Below are positions 27,902 to 37,367 of a DNA stretch of 64,000 nucleotides, piece by piece. Source of the DNA: Microbacterium sp. T32. GTDB lineage: Bacteria > Actinomycetota > Actinomycetes > Actinomycetales > Microbacteriaceae. A model generated the notes under the pieces. The model made no database searches. It saw only the letters and a program-made list of their open reading frames with translations, and was not told the origin of the DNA. Position 1 is the stretch's first letter, and each line of letters begins with the position of its first letter. The stretch is taken from the NCBI RefSeq assembly GCF_001619615.1, contig NZ_LQQP01000077.1:1-64000 (forward strand), in the 5' to 3' direction. The translations under genes were made by a program, and so were the position numbers.

Positions 27902-28978
27902 GTGAGCGAAGAGCCGGTCCTCCCCCGTATCCGTCCCGAGATCGCCGCCCTGCCGGCCTACCGCCAGGGGCGTCAGGCCAGCCCGGACGCGTTCAAGCTG
28001 TCGAGCAACGAGAACCCGTTCGATCCGCTGCCCGGCGTCCTCGACGCGGTCCGCGCGTCGACGGCGATCAACCGATACCCGGATGCCACGGCCGCCCGGC
28101 TGCGCGAGCGCCTCGGTGCCCGCTACGGGGTGTCGGCGGATGACATCCACATCGGCGCCGGGAGCGTCTCGCTGCTCGCGCAGCTGCTTCTGGCCACGGC
28201 CGGTCCGGGTGACGAGGTCGTCTACGCGTGGCGGTCCTTCGAGGCGTACCCGTCGCTCGTGGCGGTGTCGGGGGCGACGAGCGTGCAGGTGCCGTTGACG
28301 GCCGACGCCCGTCACGACCTCCCCGCGATGGCCGCCGCGGTCACCGACCGCACGCGCCTGATCATCGTGTGCAGCCCGAACAACCCCACGGGTCCCACCG
28401 TCGGCTTCGACGAGTTCACGGCCTTCGTCGACGCCGTGCCCGCCGACGTCCTCATCGTGCTCGACGAGGCGTACGCCGAGTTCGTGACCGACCCGGATGC
28501 CGTCGAGGGCCACCGCGTCCGCGCGCTGCTCGCGCGCCCCAACATCGTCATGCTCCGGACGTTCTCGAAGGCCTACGGCCTCGCGGGCCTGCGCGTCGGC
28601 TACGCGATCGGCCACACGCGGGTGCTCGACGCCGCGCGCAGCACCGCGATCCCCCTGTCCGTCACGGCGGCGGCCGAGGAGGCGGCGCTGGCGAGCCTGG
28701 ATGCCGAGTCCGAACTGCTGCACCGCGTCGCGGTCCTCGCCGCTCGGCGTGACGCTCTGGTGACGCGCCTGCGCGAGACCGGGTGGGACGTCCCCGACGC
28801 CCAGGGCAACTTCGTGTGGCTGCCCGCGGGCGAACGGACGCTCGAGGTCGCCGCCGCGTTCGAGGAGGCCGGCCTCATCGTGCGCCCGTTCGCGGGCGAT
28901 GGCATCCGGATCTCGATCGGCGAGGAGGAGTCGCTCGACCGCATCGTCGAGATCGCCGCCTCGGTCGCCCCGCGCTGA
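27902..28978 (+). CDS. hisC: Histidinol-phosphate aminotransferase-like enzyme
   Basis: This 358-residue fold-type I PLP enzyme has the Schiff-base lysine in [19 protein letters not shown] (about residue 222). It also has [13 protein letters not shown] near the N-terminus, NNPTGPTV and DEAYAEF, all as in HisC and the aromatic aminotransferase variants. It lies outside a his operon, so it could be an aromatic amino acid aminotransferase or second HisC. The GTG start lies six bases after TAGGCT (27890-27895), so translation is probably leaderless. Confidence 0.85.
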   Translation: MSEEPVLPRIRPEIAALPAYRQGRQASPDAFKLSSNENPFDPLPGVLDAVRASTAINRYPDATAARLRERLGARYGVSADDIHIGAGSVSLLAQLLLATAGPGDEVVYAWRSFEAYPSLVAVSGATSVQVPLTADARHDLPAMAAAVTDRTRLIIVCSPNNPTGPTVGFDEFTAFVDAVPADVLIVLDEAYAEFVTDPDAVEGHRVRALLARPNIVMLRTFSKAYGLAGLRVGYAIGHTRVLDAARSTAIPLSVTAAAEEAALASLDAESELLHRVAVLAARRDALVTRLRETGWDVPDAQGNFVWLPAGERTLEVAAAFEEAGLIVRPFAGDGIRISIGEEESLDRIVEIAASVAPR

Positions 28979-28985
28979 GGCCACG

Positions 28986-30440
28986 ATGACTCGGGATGCC
29001 GCCGCGACCCCGGTCATCCCGGGATTCTTCCCCGACCCGTCGGTGTGCCGTGTGGGCGAGGACTACTACCTGGTGAACTCGTCGTTCGAGTACGCGCCCG
29101 GCATCCCGATCTGGCACAGCCGCGACCTGCGGACGTGGACGCAGCTCGGCAACGTCCTGACGCGCGACAGCCAGTTCGCCGCGGGGGCGTCGGCGGCGAG
29201 CCGCGGGATCTACGCGCCCACGATCCGGCACCGCGACGGCACGTTCTTCGTCGTCGGCACCGACGTCGAGCGCGGTGGGGAGCAGTTCGTCGTGACGGCG
29301 ACCGACCCCGCGGGGCCGTGGTCGGATCCGATCGTGCTCCCGGGCCTCGGCGGCATCGACCCCGACCTCACGTGGGACGACGACGGCACCTGCTTCCTCA
29401 CGTACTGCGCGCTGGATGAGGCGCTGCGGCCCGAGGGAGGGACGCTGCCCGTGATCGCGCAGGTGCGCGTGGACCTCGACTGTGGCACCCGGCTCGAGGA
29501 GCCGCGGGTGATCTGGCGCGGGTCGGGCCTCGCGCACCCCGAGGGGCCGCACCTCTACCGCCGCGGGGAGTGGTGGTACCTGCTCACTGCCGAGGGCGGC
29601 ACGGAACGCGGACACGCGGTGTGCGTCGCGCGCTCGTGGGCGATCGACGGCCCGTTCGAGCTCGCGCCTTCCTCCCCGCTGTTCAGCCGCCGCAGCACCG
29701 GCTTCCCCGTGCAGAACACCGGGCACGCCGATCTCGTCGAGCGCCCCGACGGGGAGTGGGCGATGGTCTACCTCGGCGTGCGGCCGCGCGGGTTCACGCC
29801 CGGGTTCCACGTCGTCGGACGCGAGACGTTCCTCGCCCGCGTCGCGTGGGTCGATGACTGGCCCGTGGTGCACACCGACGACGTTCTCCCCGCCCGCCCT
29901 GATACGGCGTTCACCGACGACTTCGCGACCGCGGACCTGCACCCGCGGTGGGTGTCGCCCCACGGGCCGCTGCCCGGACCGCATCCTGCCGGTGGCCTGG
30001 CCCTGGGTTCGCATGAGTTCGCCGTCCGCGTCCGCGACCTGCGGTGGCGGTTCGAGGCGCGTGTGGATGCCTCCGCCGCCGTGGCTCTGCGGGTCCGGCT
30101 CGACGATCGCCACTGGTACGAGATCGCCCTCGACGCCGGCGCGGCCGAGGTGCGCGCGCGCATCGGTCCGCTCGAGGCATCCGTGGGTTCCGCTCCCGCG
30201 ACCGGCGACGTTGTGGCGCTCCTCGTCGAGGCGGTGGATGCCACCCACGACGGCCCCGACGACCTGCGGTTCGGCCTGCTCGACGCGGACGGCGAGCGGT
30301 GGATCGCGGCCCTCGACGGCCGCTACCTCTCCACCGAGGTCGCCGGCGGCTTCACCGGGCGCGTGCTCGGCCTGCGGGCGCTCGGGTCGACGCCCGCCCG
30401 GGTCGTGAGCGTGCGCTATCTGCCGCTCGGCGACGAGTGA
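28986..30440 (+). CDS. Glycoside hydrolase family 43 protein (beta-xylosidase-like)
   Basis: This 484-residue protein has an N-terminal five-bladed propeller with the catalytic base D17 (PGFFPDPSVCRVGEDYYLVNSS). It also has the pKa-modulating aspartate in GIDPDLTWDDDG and the general acid glutamate in HPEGPHLYRRGEWWYL. A C-terminal beta-sandwich (about 310-480) resembles the GH43 C2 domain of xylosidases/arabinofuranosidases. No signal peptide is present, so it acts on imported xylo- or arabino-oligosaccharides. It starts seven bases after the aminotransferase stop, with no transporter gene nearby. Confidence 0.9.
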   Translation: MTRDAAATPVIPGFFPDPSVCRVGEDYYLVNSSFEYAPGIPIWHSRDLRTWTQLGNVLTRDSQFAAGASAASRGIYAPTIRHRDGTFFVVGTDVERGGEQFVVTATDPAGPWSDPIVLPGLGGIDPDLTWDDDGTCFLTYCALDEALRPEGGTLPVIAQVRVDLDCGTRLEEPRVIWRGSGLAHPEGPHLYRRGEWWYLLTAEGGTERGHAVCVARSWAIDGPFELAPSSPLFSRRSTGFPVQNTGHADLVERPDGEWAMVYLGVRPRGFTPGFHVVGRETFLARVAWVDDWPVVHTDDVLPARPDTAFTDDFATADLHPRWVSPHGPLPGPHPAGGLALGSHEFAVRVRDLRWRFEARVDASAAVALRVRLDDRHWYEIALDAGAAEVRARIGPLEASVGSAPATGDVVALLVEAVDATHDGPDDLRFGLLDADGERWIAALDGRYLSTEVAGGFTGRVLGLRALGSTPARVVSVRYLPLGDE

Positions 30441-30524
30441 CTGCCGCCGCCGCTTGTCGGAAACCCATGCCGAAACGCGGCATCCGTTGTGCACCTCATG
30501 CGGTACAGGGCATGACGCGACCGT

Positions 30525-30530
30525 TAGCGT
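30525..30530 (+). promoter_or_regulatory. -10 element of the 2-oxoacid dehydrogenase operon
   Basis: TAGCGT lies six bases before the ATG at 30537 and no ribosome-binding site is present, which fits a leaderless transcript for the operon. Confidence 0.5.
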
Positions 30531-30536
30531 GGGTAC

Positions 30537-31667
30537 ATGACCCCGCTCGACGACCCGGCTCTCGTGCGCGTTCTGGCGGCCGACGGCACCCTCGCGCCCA
30601 CTCCTGAGGCCGAGCGCTATCTGCCCCTGATCGAGGCCCTCACCGACGCGGAACTCGAGACGTTCTACCGCGACATGGTCTCGATCCGCGCTTTCGACGT
30701 GCAAGCGACCAACCTGCAGCGCCAGGGGCAGCTCGCCCTGTGGCCACCGTCCTTCGGGCAGGAGGCCGCGCAGGTCGGCTCGGCCCGCGCCGCCCGGCCG
30801 CAGGACCACATCTTCCCCTCGTACCGCGAACACGTGGTCACCCGCATCCGCGGTGTCGACCCGATCGACATCATCCGGCTCATGCGCGGGCTCACGCACG
30901 GCGGGTGGGACCCGTCCGACCCCAAGAACGGCAACACCCACATCTACACGCTGGTGCTCGGCGCGCAGACGCTGCACGCCACGGGCCTCGGCATGGGGCT
31001 CGTGTTCGACGGAAAGTGCGGCACCGGAGACCCCGAGCGCGACGAGGCCGTGATCGTGTACTACGGCGACGGTGCGTCCAGCCAGGGCGACGTGCACGAG
31101 TCGATGGTGTTCGCCGCGAGCTTCCAGACGCCCGAGGTGTTCTTCCTGCAGAACAACCAGTGGGCCATCTCCGTCCCGGTCGCCACTCAGTCGCGCACCC
31201 CGCTCTACAAGCGGGCGGCGGGGTATGGCATCCCGAGTGTCCAGGTCGACGGCAACGACGTCCTCGCGAGCTACGCGGTGTCGAAGCTCGCGCTCGACGA
31301 GGCCCGCGCGGGCGGCGGCCCCCGCGCGATCGAGGCGATGACCTACCGCCGCGGCGCGCACACCACCAGCGACGACCCGACGAAGTACCGCACCTCCGCC
31401 GAGGAGGAGGCGTGGGCGCACCGTGACCCGATCGCGCGCCTCCGCACGTTCCTCGAGGCGCGCGGTGCGTCGCAGCAGTTCTTCGACGACGCGGATGCCG
31501 AGGGCCGGGCGCTCGCCGACGACGTGCGCGTGCGGACGAACGAGCTCGGCGGGCTCCCGCGGGCGCACATGTTCGACAGCGTCTACGCCGAAGCCCACGC
31601 GCTGATCGCCGAGGAGCAGCGCTGGCTCGACGACTACGAGGCCGCGATGGAAGGGGGAGCGGAATGA
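30537..31667 (+). CDS. 2-oxoacid dehydrogenase E1 alpha subunit
   Basis: This 376-residue thiamine-diphosphate enzyme subunit has the cofactor motif [36 protein letters not shown] (GDG-x-NN), about residues 178-212. With E1 beta it decarboxylates a 2-oxoacid and loads the acyl group on the E2 lipoyl arm. E1 alpha/beta heterotetramers of this type use branched-chain 2-oxoacids, pyruvate or acetoin. The mycobacterial branched-chain complex has the same gene order, which I favour. The downstream beta gene overlaps its stop (ATGA). Confidence 0.92.
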   Translation: MTPLDDPALVRVLAADGTLAPTPEAERYLPLIEALTDAELETFYRDMVSIRAFDVQATNLQRQGQLALWPPSFGQEAAQVGSARAARPQDHIFPSYREHVVTRIRGVDPIDIIRLMRGLTHGGWDPSDPKNGNTHIYTLVLGAQTLHATGLGMGLVFDGKCGTGDPERDEAVIVYYGDGASSQGDVHESMVFAASFQTPEVFFLQNNQWAISVPVATQSRTPLYKRAAGYGIPSVQVDGNDVLASYAVSKLALDEARAGGGPRAIEAMTYRRGAHTTSDDPTKYRTSAEEEAWAHRDPIARLRTFLEARGASQQFFDDADAEGRALADDVRVRTNELGGLPRAHMFDSVYAEAHALIAEEQRWLDDYEAAMEGGAE

Positions 31668-32641
31668 CCGAGAACCTCCCGATCAGCCGCGCCCTCAACG
31701 CGGGCCTCCGTCGCGCGCTCGAGACGAACGACCGCGTCCTGCTCATGGGCGAGGACATCGGTCCGCTCGGCGGCGTCTTCCGCGTCACCGAGGGCCTGCA
31801 GAAGGACTTCGGCCCCCGCCGTGTCATCGACTCGCCGCTCGCGGAGTCGGGCATCGTCGGCACCGCGATCGGTCTCGCGATGGGCGGCTTCCGTCCCGTG
31901 CTCGAGATCCAGTTCGACGGGTTCGTCTTCCCCGCGTTCGACCAGATCACGTCGCAGCTCGCCAAGCTCACGAACCGGCACGAGGGTGCGCTGCAGATGC
32001 CCGTCGTCATCCGCATCCCGTACGGCGGGCACATCGGCGCGATCGAGCACCACCAGGAGAGCCCCGAGGCGTACTTCACGCACACGCCGGGCCTGCGGGT
32101 CGTGAGCCCCTCGACGGCGAACGACGCGTACTGGATGATCCAGCAGGCGATCGACTCGCCCGACCCCGTGATCTTCTTCGAGCCCAAGGCGAAGTACTGG
32201 CAGAAGGGCGAGGTCGACACCGACGCCCCCGCGCTGCCACTCCACGCGAGCCGGATCGTCCGCCGCGGCACCGACGTCACGCTCGTCGGCCACGGCGCGA
32301 TGGTCACGACGCTGCTGCAGGCCGCGGCGCTCGCCGAGAGCGAGGGCACGAGCTGCGAGGTCGTCGACCTGCGCTCGCTGTCGCCGGTCGACTACGGTCC
32401 GCTGCTGGACTCGGTGCGCCGCACCGGCCGCATGGTCTACGCGCAGGAGGCCCCGGGCTTCACCTCGCTCGGCTCCGAGATCGCCGCGACCGTCACCGAG
32501 CGGGCGTTCTTCGCGCTCGAGGCGCCGGTCTTGCGCGTGTCGGGCTTCGACGTGCCGTTCCCGCCCGCGAAGCTCGAGGGCACCTACCTCCCCGACGCCG
32601 ACCGCATCCTCGAGGCCGTCGACCGCTCGCTGGCCTACTGA
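31664..32641 (+). CDS. 2-oxoacid dehydrogenase E1 beta subunit
   Basis: This 325-residue subunit has the transketolase pyrimidine-binding domain ([20 protein letters not shown]; the glutamate contacts thiamine diphosphate) and the C-terminal transketolase domain (about 200-320). [19 protein letters not shown] and [15 protein letters not shown] are typical of the branched-chain/pyruvate E1 beta family. It is translationally coupled to E1 alpha and followed by E2 after about 70 bases. No E3 (lipoamide dehydrogenase) gene is present in the window. Confidence 0.93.
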   Translation: MTENLPISRALNAGLRRALETNDRVLLMGEDIGPLGGVFRVTEGLQKDFGPRRVIDSPLAESGIVGTAIGLAMGGFRPVLEIQFDGFVFPAFDQITSQLAKLTNRHEGALQMPVVIRIPYGGHIGAIEHHQESPEAYFTHTPGLRVVSPSTANDAYWMIQQAIDSPDPVIFFEPKAKYWQKGEVDTDAPALPLHASRIVRRGTDVTLVGHGAMVTTLLQAAALAESEGTSCEVVDLRSLSPVDYGPLLDSVRRTGRMVYAQEAPGFTSLGSEIAATVTERAFFALEAPVLRVSGFDVPFPPAKLEGTYLPDADRILEAVDRSLAY

Positions 32642-32709
32642 ACCCTTCCCTCCCGCATTCCGTTGCGGCGATGCCGGTGCAATGCTGGCTCCCGAGCAAA
32701 GGACACACC

Positions 32710-34023
32710 GTGACCGAGCAGACTTTCGTCCTCCCCGACGTCGGTGAAGGACTCACCGAGGCCGAGATCGTCCAGTGGCGCGTCGCCCCCGGCGACACCG
32801 TCGCCGTGAACGACGTGATCGTCGAGATCGAGACGGCGAAGTCGCTCGTCGAGCTGCCGTCGCCGTTCGCTGGCACGGTCGGCGAGCTCCTGGCATCCGA
32901 GGGGGCGACGGTCGAGGTCGGTGCGCCGATCATCACGATCGGATCGGCGGATGCCACGCCCCCCGCGCCCGCGCAGCCGACCACGGTTCCCGAGCCCAGC
33001 GACCCCGGCGGAGCGGTCCTCGTCGGCTACGGCACCGGCGGCGCCGTGTCGTCGCGGCGGCGGAAGCCCGCCGAGCGTCCGGTCAAGGCATCCGTGGGGG
33101 TCGTCGCGAAGCCCCCGATCCGCAAGCTCGCGCGCGACCTCGGCGTCGACCTCGCGGCCGTGACGCCGAGCGGACCCGCCGGCGAGGTCACGCGGCAGGA
33201 CGTCGTGAAGCACGCCGAGCAGGCGAGCGTCTTCCGCAACATCGAGACGCCCGAGTGGGGCACCGTGCGCGAGGAGACGATCCCGGTCGCCGCTCCCGTC
33301 GCGCCCGCGCCGGTCGACGACGCGCGCGAGGAGTCGATTCCGGTCCGCGGCGTCCGAAAGGCCACGGCCAACGCGATGACGTCGAGCGCGTACTCGGCCC
33401 CGCACGTCTCGGTGTGGGTCGACGTCGACGCATCGCGGACGATGGAACTCGTCAAGCGCCTCAAGGCGTCGCCGGACTTCGCCGACGTGAAGATCTCGCC
33501 GCTGCTCATCATGGCGCGCGCCGTGATCTGGGCCTTGCGCCGCACCCCGATGATCAACGCGACGTGGGTCGACGGCGACGACGGCGCACAGATCCGCATG
33601 CGTCACTACGTCAACCTCGGTATCGCCGCCGCGACCCCGCGCGGCCTGCTGGTGCCGAACATCAAGGACGCGCAGGCGATGAACACACGCGAGCTCGCCA
33701 AGGCGCTCGAGAGCCTCACCCTGACCGCCCGCGACGGCAAGACGAGCCCGGCCGACCAGACCGGCGGCACGTTCACCATCACCAACATCGGCGTGTTCGG
33801 AGTGGATGCCGGCACCCCGATCATCAACCCCGGCGAGGCCGGCATCATCGCGCTGGGGGCCATCCGGCAGAAGCCGTGGGTCGTCGACGGCGAGGTGCGC
33901 CCCCGCTGGGTGACCACGGTGTCGGGCTCGTTCGACCACCGCGTGGTCGATGGCGACGGCATCTCGCGGTTCATCGCGGACGTGGCATCCGTTCTGGAAG
34001 AGCCGGCGCTGCTGCTCGACTGA
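32710..34023 (+). CDS. 2-oxoacid dehydrogenase E2 (dihydrolipoamide acyltransferase)
   Basis: This 437-residue E2 has one lipoyl domain (residues 1-78) with the lipoylated lysine K44 in ETAKSLVE. A Pro/Ala-rich linker leads to a peripheral-subunit-binding domain (about 135-172; [15 protein letters not shown]), another linker, and the catalytic core (from about 210) ending in [12 protein letters not shown] (H-x3-DG). It transfers the acyl group to CoA. The GTG at 32710 follows AAAGGA; an earlier in-frame start has no support. A single lipoyl domain is more usual for branched-chain E2 than for actinobacterial pyruvate E2. Confidence 0.93.
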   Translation: MTEQTFVLPDVGEGLTEAEIVQWRVAPGDTVAVNDVIVEIETAKSLVELPSPFAGTVGELLASEGATVEVGAPIITIGSADATPPAPAQPTTVPEPSDPGGAVLVGYGTGGAVSSRRRKPAERPVKASVGVVAKPPIRKLARDLGVDLAAVTPSGPAGEVTRQDVVKHAEQASVFRNIETPEWGTVREETIPVAAPVAPAPVDDAREESIPVRGVRKATANAMTSSAYSAPHVSVWVDVDASRTMELVKRLKASPDFADVKISPLLIMARAVIWALRRTPMINATWVDGDDGAQIRMRHYVNLGIAAATPRGLLVPNIKDAQAMNTRELAKALESLTLTARDGKTSPADQTGGTFTITNIGVFGVDAGTPIINPGEAGIIALGAIRQKPWVVDGEVRPRWVTTVSGSFDHRVVDGDGISRFIADVASVLEEPALLLD

Positions 34024-34198
34024 TGCGATCCGCAGACGACGAGCTGCAGAACGCGTCGCACACGCACCTCGGGCCGATCGGTCCGACGAAGCGCGCGGAG
34101 CGCTCGCCGGGAGCGTGAAGAGGCGGCCCGCGACACCGGGCGATTTTCTCAACCCGCTGTTTGTGCCAGAATATCTCTGACTCGGGAGGTTATCTGTC

Positions 34199-34879
34199 AT
34201 GAGTGATCTCACCACGGCTGAGCTCGCCACGCGCCTGGCGATCACGCCGCGACACGCTGTCGACCTCCTCGCGCGTGGGGACATCGAAGGGCGACGCCTG
34301 TCGACCGGAGTCTGGTTGGCTGATCTCAATTCGGTTCTTCGGTACGAGTCCGCTGCGCGGCGCGGAAAGGGGCGGACGCTCGACAGCGCAACAGCGTGGG
34401 GACTGCTCTGGGAGCTCTCCGGGCTGCGGGCAGGGTGGCTGGCGCCACGCACCAGGGCGCGCGTTCGGGCACGCCTTCGTGATGCGGATGTCGAGGACCT
34501 GGCGCGCGCGGTATCGGGGCGGACGCGCCCTCACCGATTCCGCGCGGCGAACGCGCCCAAGGCGATGGGCGACCTCATCGCGACCGGTGCTGCGGTCGCC
34601 GGCCGCCTCGGCGTGGGCCTGATGGATGACACCCGCCGGGTATCCGGCTACGTGCGTGGCGGCGACGTGTCCGCCTACGCCGAGGCTCACTTCATGGCGG
34701 CTTCGACGAGCGGCCACGATCTGATCTACGAGAACACTCTCCCCATCGCCTATGACGGCGACGCAATGCCCGGGGCGGTCATCGCGGCGGATCTGGCCAC
34801 CAGCGTCGACACCCGCGAACGAAGTGGAGGGCTCCGTGCGATCGCCGATCTGAGGGCGGCATGGCTGGACGCTCAGTAG
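34199..34879 (+). CDS. HTH protein, AbiEi-like antitoxin candidate
   Basis: This 226-residue protein starts with an excisionase-like helix-turn-helix (residues 4-45; TTAELATRLAITPRHAVDLLARGDIEGRRL). A C-terminal half follows whose end (PGAVIAADLATSVDTRERSGGLRAIADL) resembles the C-terminal segment of AbiEi-type antitoxins in actinobacteria. It overlaps the next gene by 19 bases. The upstream region is less GC-rich than the surroundings, suggesting acquisition. GGGAGG lies ahead of the ATG. The AbiE relationship is my recognition from pattern, not a proven homology. Confidence 0.65.
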   Translation: MSDLTTAELATRLAITPRHAVDLLARGDIEGRRLSTGVWLADLNSVLRYESAARRGKGRTLDSATAWGLLWELSGLRAGWLAPRTRARVRARLRDADVEDLARAVSGRTRPHRFRAANAPKAMGDLIATGAAVAGRLGVGLMDDTRRVSGYVRGGDVSAYAEAHFMAASTSGHDLIYENTLPIAYDGDAMPGAVIAADLATSVDTRERSGGLRAIADLRAAWLDAQ

Positions 34880-35289
34880 TCGTCGACATGGGAGACGACG
34901 GTTTCCTGCCCGCCTGGCGCACTGCGGGCGAACAGGCCATTCGCCGTCGAGACACCTACACGCTCAACTTCCACGCCGTCGGTTCGGTCGTTCTCGGTGT
35001 TCCCGACGAACTGGGGGCACTCGTCGCCAAGGGGGCCGCCTATCTCGTAGATCAGCGTGACCGCGGTCGGCACCTGGATGACGCGGCCGTTCTGCTCGCG
35101 TGCATCGCCGACGCCTCGGACCTGGCATACGACACGATGTCTCCGAACGACCGTCGGCGGGTGCGCGCCGTGCTCGAGCATGTCGGTGATGAGCGTCACG
35201 CCAGCTGGGCGAATCTCGACCTCGACGATCGCGAACGCGGGCAGATGAACGCGGTACTCATCCGCACGGCGATCGCGTCGTCGCTCTGA
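34861..35289 (+). CDS. AbiEii-like toxin, apparently lacking the nucleotidyltransferase half
   Basis: This 142-residue protein contains a segment (VLGVPDELGALVAKGAAYLVDQRDRGRHLDDAAVLLACI, about residues 42-80) typical of the C-terminal part of AbiEii-like nucleotidyltransferase toxins. The N-terminal catalytic GS-x-DxD strand expected in that family is missing. The start is inside the preceding gene, so the pair is coupled. It may be a truncated, inactive toxin or a short independent family. No membrane segments are present. Confidence 0.55.
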   Translation: MAGRSVVVDMGDDGFLPAWRTAGEQAIRRRDTYTLNFHAVGSVVLGVPDELGALVAKGAAYLVDQRDRGRHLDDAAVLLACIADASDLAYDTMSPNDRRRVRAVLEHVGDERHASWANLDLDDRERGQMNAVLIRTAIASSL

Positions 35290-35346
35290 GGGCCGGGGTG
35301 CGATCCGCGGGAGCCCGGACGTCCCTGCACTGTGGCGGATGGGCAT

Positions 35347-35388
35347 TGCCAGGGTTCTGCCAGGGTTCCCCGCGATCGCTGCCAGGGT
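35347..35388 (+). promoter_or_regulatory. TGCCAGGGT direct repeats at 11- and 22-bp spacing
   Basis: TGCCAGGGT occurs at 35347-35355, 35358-35366 and 35380-35388, so successive copies start 11 and 22 bases apart, on the same DNA face. They lie 133 bases before the secreted repeat-protein gene. This layout is typical of binding sites for multimeric regulators such as OmpR-family response regulators. Confidence 0.5.
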
Positions 35389-35520
35389 GCGGATCGCGTC
35401 GGGTGGACGGCGCCGCAGATCGGCATCCCTCCGGATTCTCACCCATCCGATTCCGGGGCCTCTTCGGATGACCCATCGTGCGGCGGAAGCGCCGTAGACG
35501 GAAACGGAAAGGGAAACCTG

Positions 35521-36141
35521 ATGCGTACGTACAACACGAAGACCCGAATCGGCATGATCGCTGCGGCCGGCACCGGAGCTGCGGCTCTCGCCGTCGCCGG
35601 ATTCGCTCTGCCGGCCTCGGCAGACGACAACGTCACCTCGACGGATGCCTCGACCACGGCGACGCAGTTCGTGGACGCGTCCGACCCGTTCTACACGTGG
35701 GTCAGTGGCCTCATCGAGAGCGGCGACTTCACCGCCAGCCCGCAGACCGCGGTGGGCGACATCGCGAACATCGGCCCGCTCGTGCAGGGCCCGCTCGTCA
35801 GCGACTCGCTCAACGGTGACGTGGCCTCGGGCAACCAGACCCCGGTGGTCTCGGGCAACGACACGACCGCGCCGATCGGCTCGGGTAACGACACCACCGC
35901 ACCCATCGGCTCGGGTAACGACCTGGGCTCGGGCAACGACGTGACCGCTCCGATCGACGCCCCGGTCGGTTCGGGCAACGACACGGGCGTCTCCACCGGT
36001 GACGCCGGCGTCTCGACGGGCGACAACGGCGCCTCGGTCGGCGACATCTCCGGCTCCGTGAACGACGTCGTCGGCGGTGTCACGTCCGGCGTGGACGACG
36101 TGGTCGACGGCGCGCTCGACCTCGGCGGCATCCTGCGCTGA
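35521..36141 (+). CDS. Secreted low-complexity protein with SGND repeats
   Basis: This 206-residue protein has a clear signal peptide ending ALPASA (cleavage near residue 37). A short unique domain (about 40-105) contains WVSGLIESGDF. A repeat region then holds five copies of GSGND or SGND units, such as SGNDTTAPIG, mixed with STGD and SVGD units. It ends in a DVVGGVTSGVDDVVDG tail. There are no cysteines, sorting signal or membrane anchor. It is very acidic. The ATG at 35521 follows an AAAGGGAAA site. I know of no family; it resembles secreted structural proteins. Confidence 0.75.
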   Translation: MRTYNTKTRIGMIAAAGTGAAALAVAGFALPASADDNVTSTDASTTATQFVDASDPFYTWVSGLIESGDFTASPQTAVGDIANIGPLVQGPLVSDSLNGDVASGNQTPVVSGNDTTAPIGSGNDTTAPIGSGNDLGSGNDVTAPIDAPVGSGNDTGVSTGDAGVSTGDNGASVGDISGSVNDVVGGVTSGVDDVVDGALDLGGILR

Positions 36142-36154
36142 TCCGCAGCGTCTC

Positions 36155-36186
36155 CAGCGGCGTCACCCTCCGGGGTGGCGCCGCTG
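36155..36186. terminator. Hairpin between convergent genes
   Basis: CAGCGGCGTCACC (36155-36167) pairs with GGTGGCGCCGCTG (36174-36186) at 12 of 13 positions, directly between the stops of the secreted protein and the convergent LacI gene. Confidence 0.65.
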
Positions 36187-36201
36187 TCGTATGCGAACCG
36201 T

Positions 36202-37212
36202 TCAGGCCTCTGCGGCCACGGGCCGCAACGAGGCGCGCTCGTGGAACTCCAGGGCGAGTGTCTGCACCCGTTCGTCCTGGCCCAGGCCGCCGTCGAGCTC
36301 GGCGAGGAGCATCCGGCCGGTGAGCATTCCGGCCTCGCGCGGCCGGAGGTCCACGGCGGCGATCGGCGGAAGCACGACGGGCATCGCGGCGCTGTCGACG
36401 TGCGACACCAGCTGGACCCGATCGGGGACGGCGACGCCGAGGTCGTGGAGGGCCGTGAGCACTCCGACGGCGATGCCGTCGACCGCGCAGACGATGGCAT
36501 CCACGTCCTCGTTCGTCGAGAGCACGCGGGCGATGAGCGTGTGGATGCCGGCGGCGGTCGGCACCTCGGCGAGTGTGATGACCTCGAGCCGGACGGACGC
36601 GTCACGCGCCCAGGCCGCTGCGCCCGCGCGGGCCGCGTCGACCCAGGACTGTGCGATGTCGGGAGCGAGGAGGACGATCGAGGACGCGCCTGCGCGGTGC
36701 AGGCGGTCGAGCGATTCCCGCATCGCCGCCGCTTGATCGGTGACCACGGAGCCGGTGGGTGCCGGCATCCCGTCCGGGACGAGCTCGGAGGTGATCACGG
36801 GCTTGCCGGACTCGAGGATCGCCCGGGCGAGCGGGTCGCCGGCGACGACGTCGGACATCACGAACCCGTCGACGTGCAGGCGGTCCACGCTATCGGGGCG
36901 CAGGCTGTGCGGGATGAGCGAGAGCGACACCTCGTCCTCGCCGAGGGCTTCGGAGAGGCCGAACGTGAAGTTCATGTAGTAATCCATGAACCGCACCTGC
37001 GGGGGGAGCCAGAGGCCGACGGATCCCGCGCGTGACTTACGGAAGTTGCTGGCGGCCGTGTGGGGCGAGAACGACAGCGACGCGGCCGCCTCGCGGACGC
37101 GTGTGCGCGTGGCCTCGGAGACGCGGCCACGGCCGGCGAGCGCGCGGGATGCCGTGCCCAGGGAGACCTGGGCCAGATCGGCCACTTGCTGCAGGGTTGC
37201 GCGCTGTTTCAT
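36202..37212 (-). CDS. LacI family transcriptional regulator
   Basis: This 336-residue protein has an N-terminal LacI helix-turn-helix and hinge (residues 5-55; TLQQVADLAQVSLGTASRALAGRGRVSEATRTRV) and a periplasmic-binding-protein-like ligand domain. It faces the APC permease/amidohydrolase operon across a 24-bp perfect palindrome with a central CG, as preferred by LacI proteins. It therefore probably represses the operon until a substrate related to the amidohydrolase binds. Confidence 0.92.
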   Translation of the reverse strand: MKQRATLQQVADLAQVSLGTASRALAGRGRVSEATRTRVREAAASLSFSPHTAASNFRKSRAGSVGLWLPPQVRFMDYYMNFTFGLSEALGEDEVSLSLIPHSLRPDSVDRLHVDGFVMSDVVAGDPLARAILESGKPVITSELVPDGMPAPTGSVVTDQAAAMRESLDRLHRAGASSIVLLAPDIAQSWVDAARAGAAAWARDASVRLEVITLAEVPTAAGIHTLIARVLSTNEDVDAIVCAVDGIAVGVLTALHDLGVAVPDRVQLVSHVDSAAMPVVLPPIAAVDLRPREAGMLTGRMLLAELDGGLGQDERVQTLALEFHERASLRPVAAEA

Positions 37213-37265
37213 CCGTCCCCTTTCTTCCGGTCGAGTTTACGGAGAGGTTTCGGTAAGCGAACAAT

Positions 37266-37289
37266 CAATGCGCAATCGATTGCGCATTG
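37266..37289. promoter_or_regulatory. 24-bp perfect palindrome, candidate LacI operator
   Basis: CAATGCGCAATC is followed immediately by its exact reverse complement, giving a 24-bp perfect palindrome centred on a CG step. It lies between the LacI gene (start 37212) and the APC permease gene (start 37368). Operators of LacI-family dimers have exactly this form. Confidence 0.85.
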
Positions 37290-37367
37290 CGGAATTCTCG
37301 ATCATGATCTACTTCGACCAGACCGCCTCGACGATGAGGCGGGTTCACTCTTCCGAGAGGCCCGACT

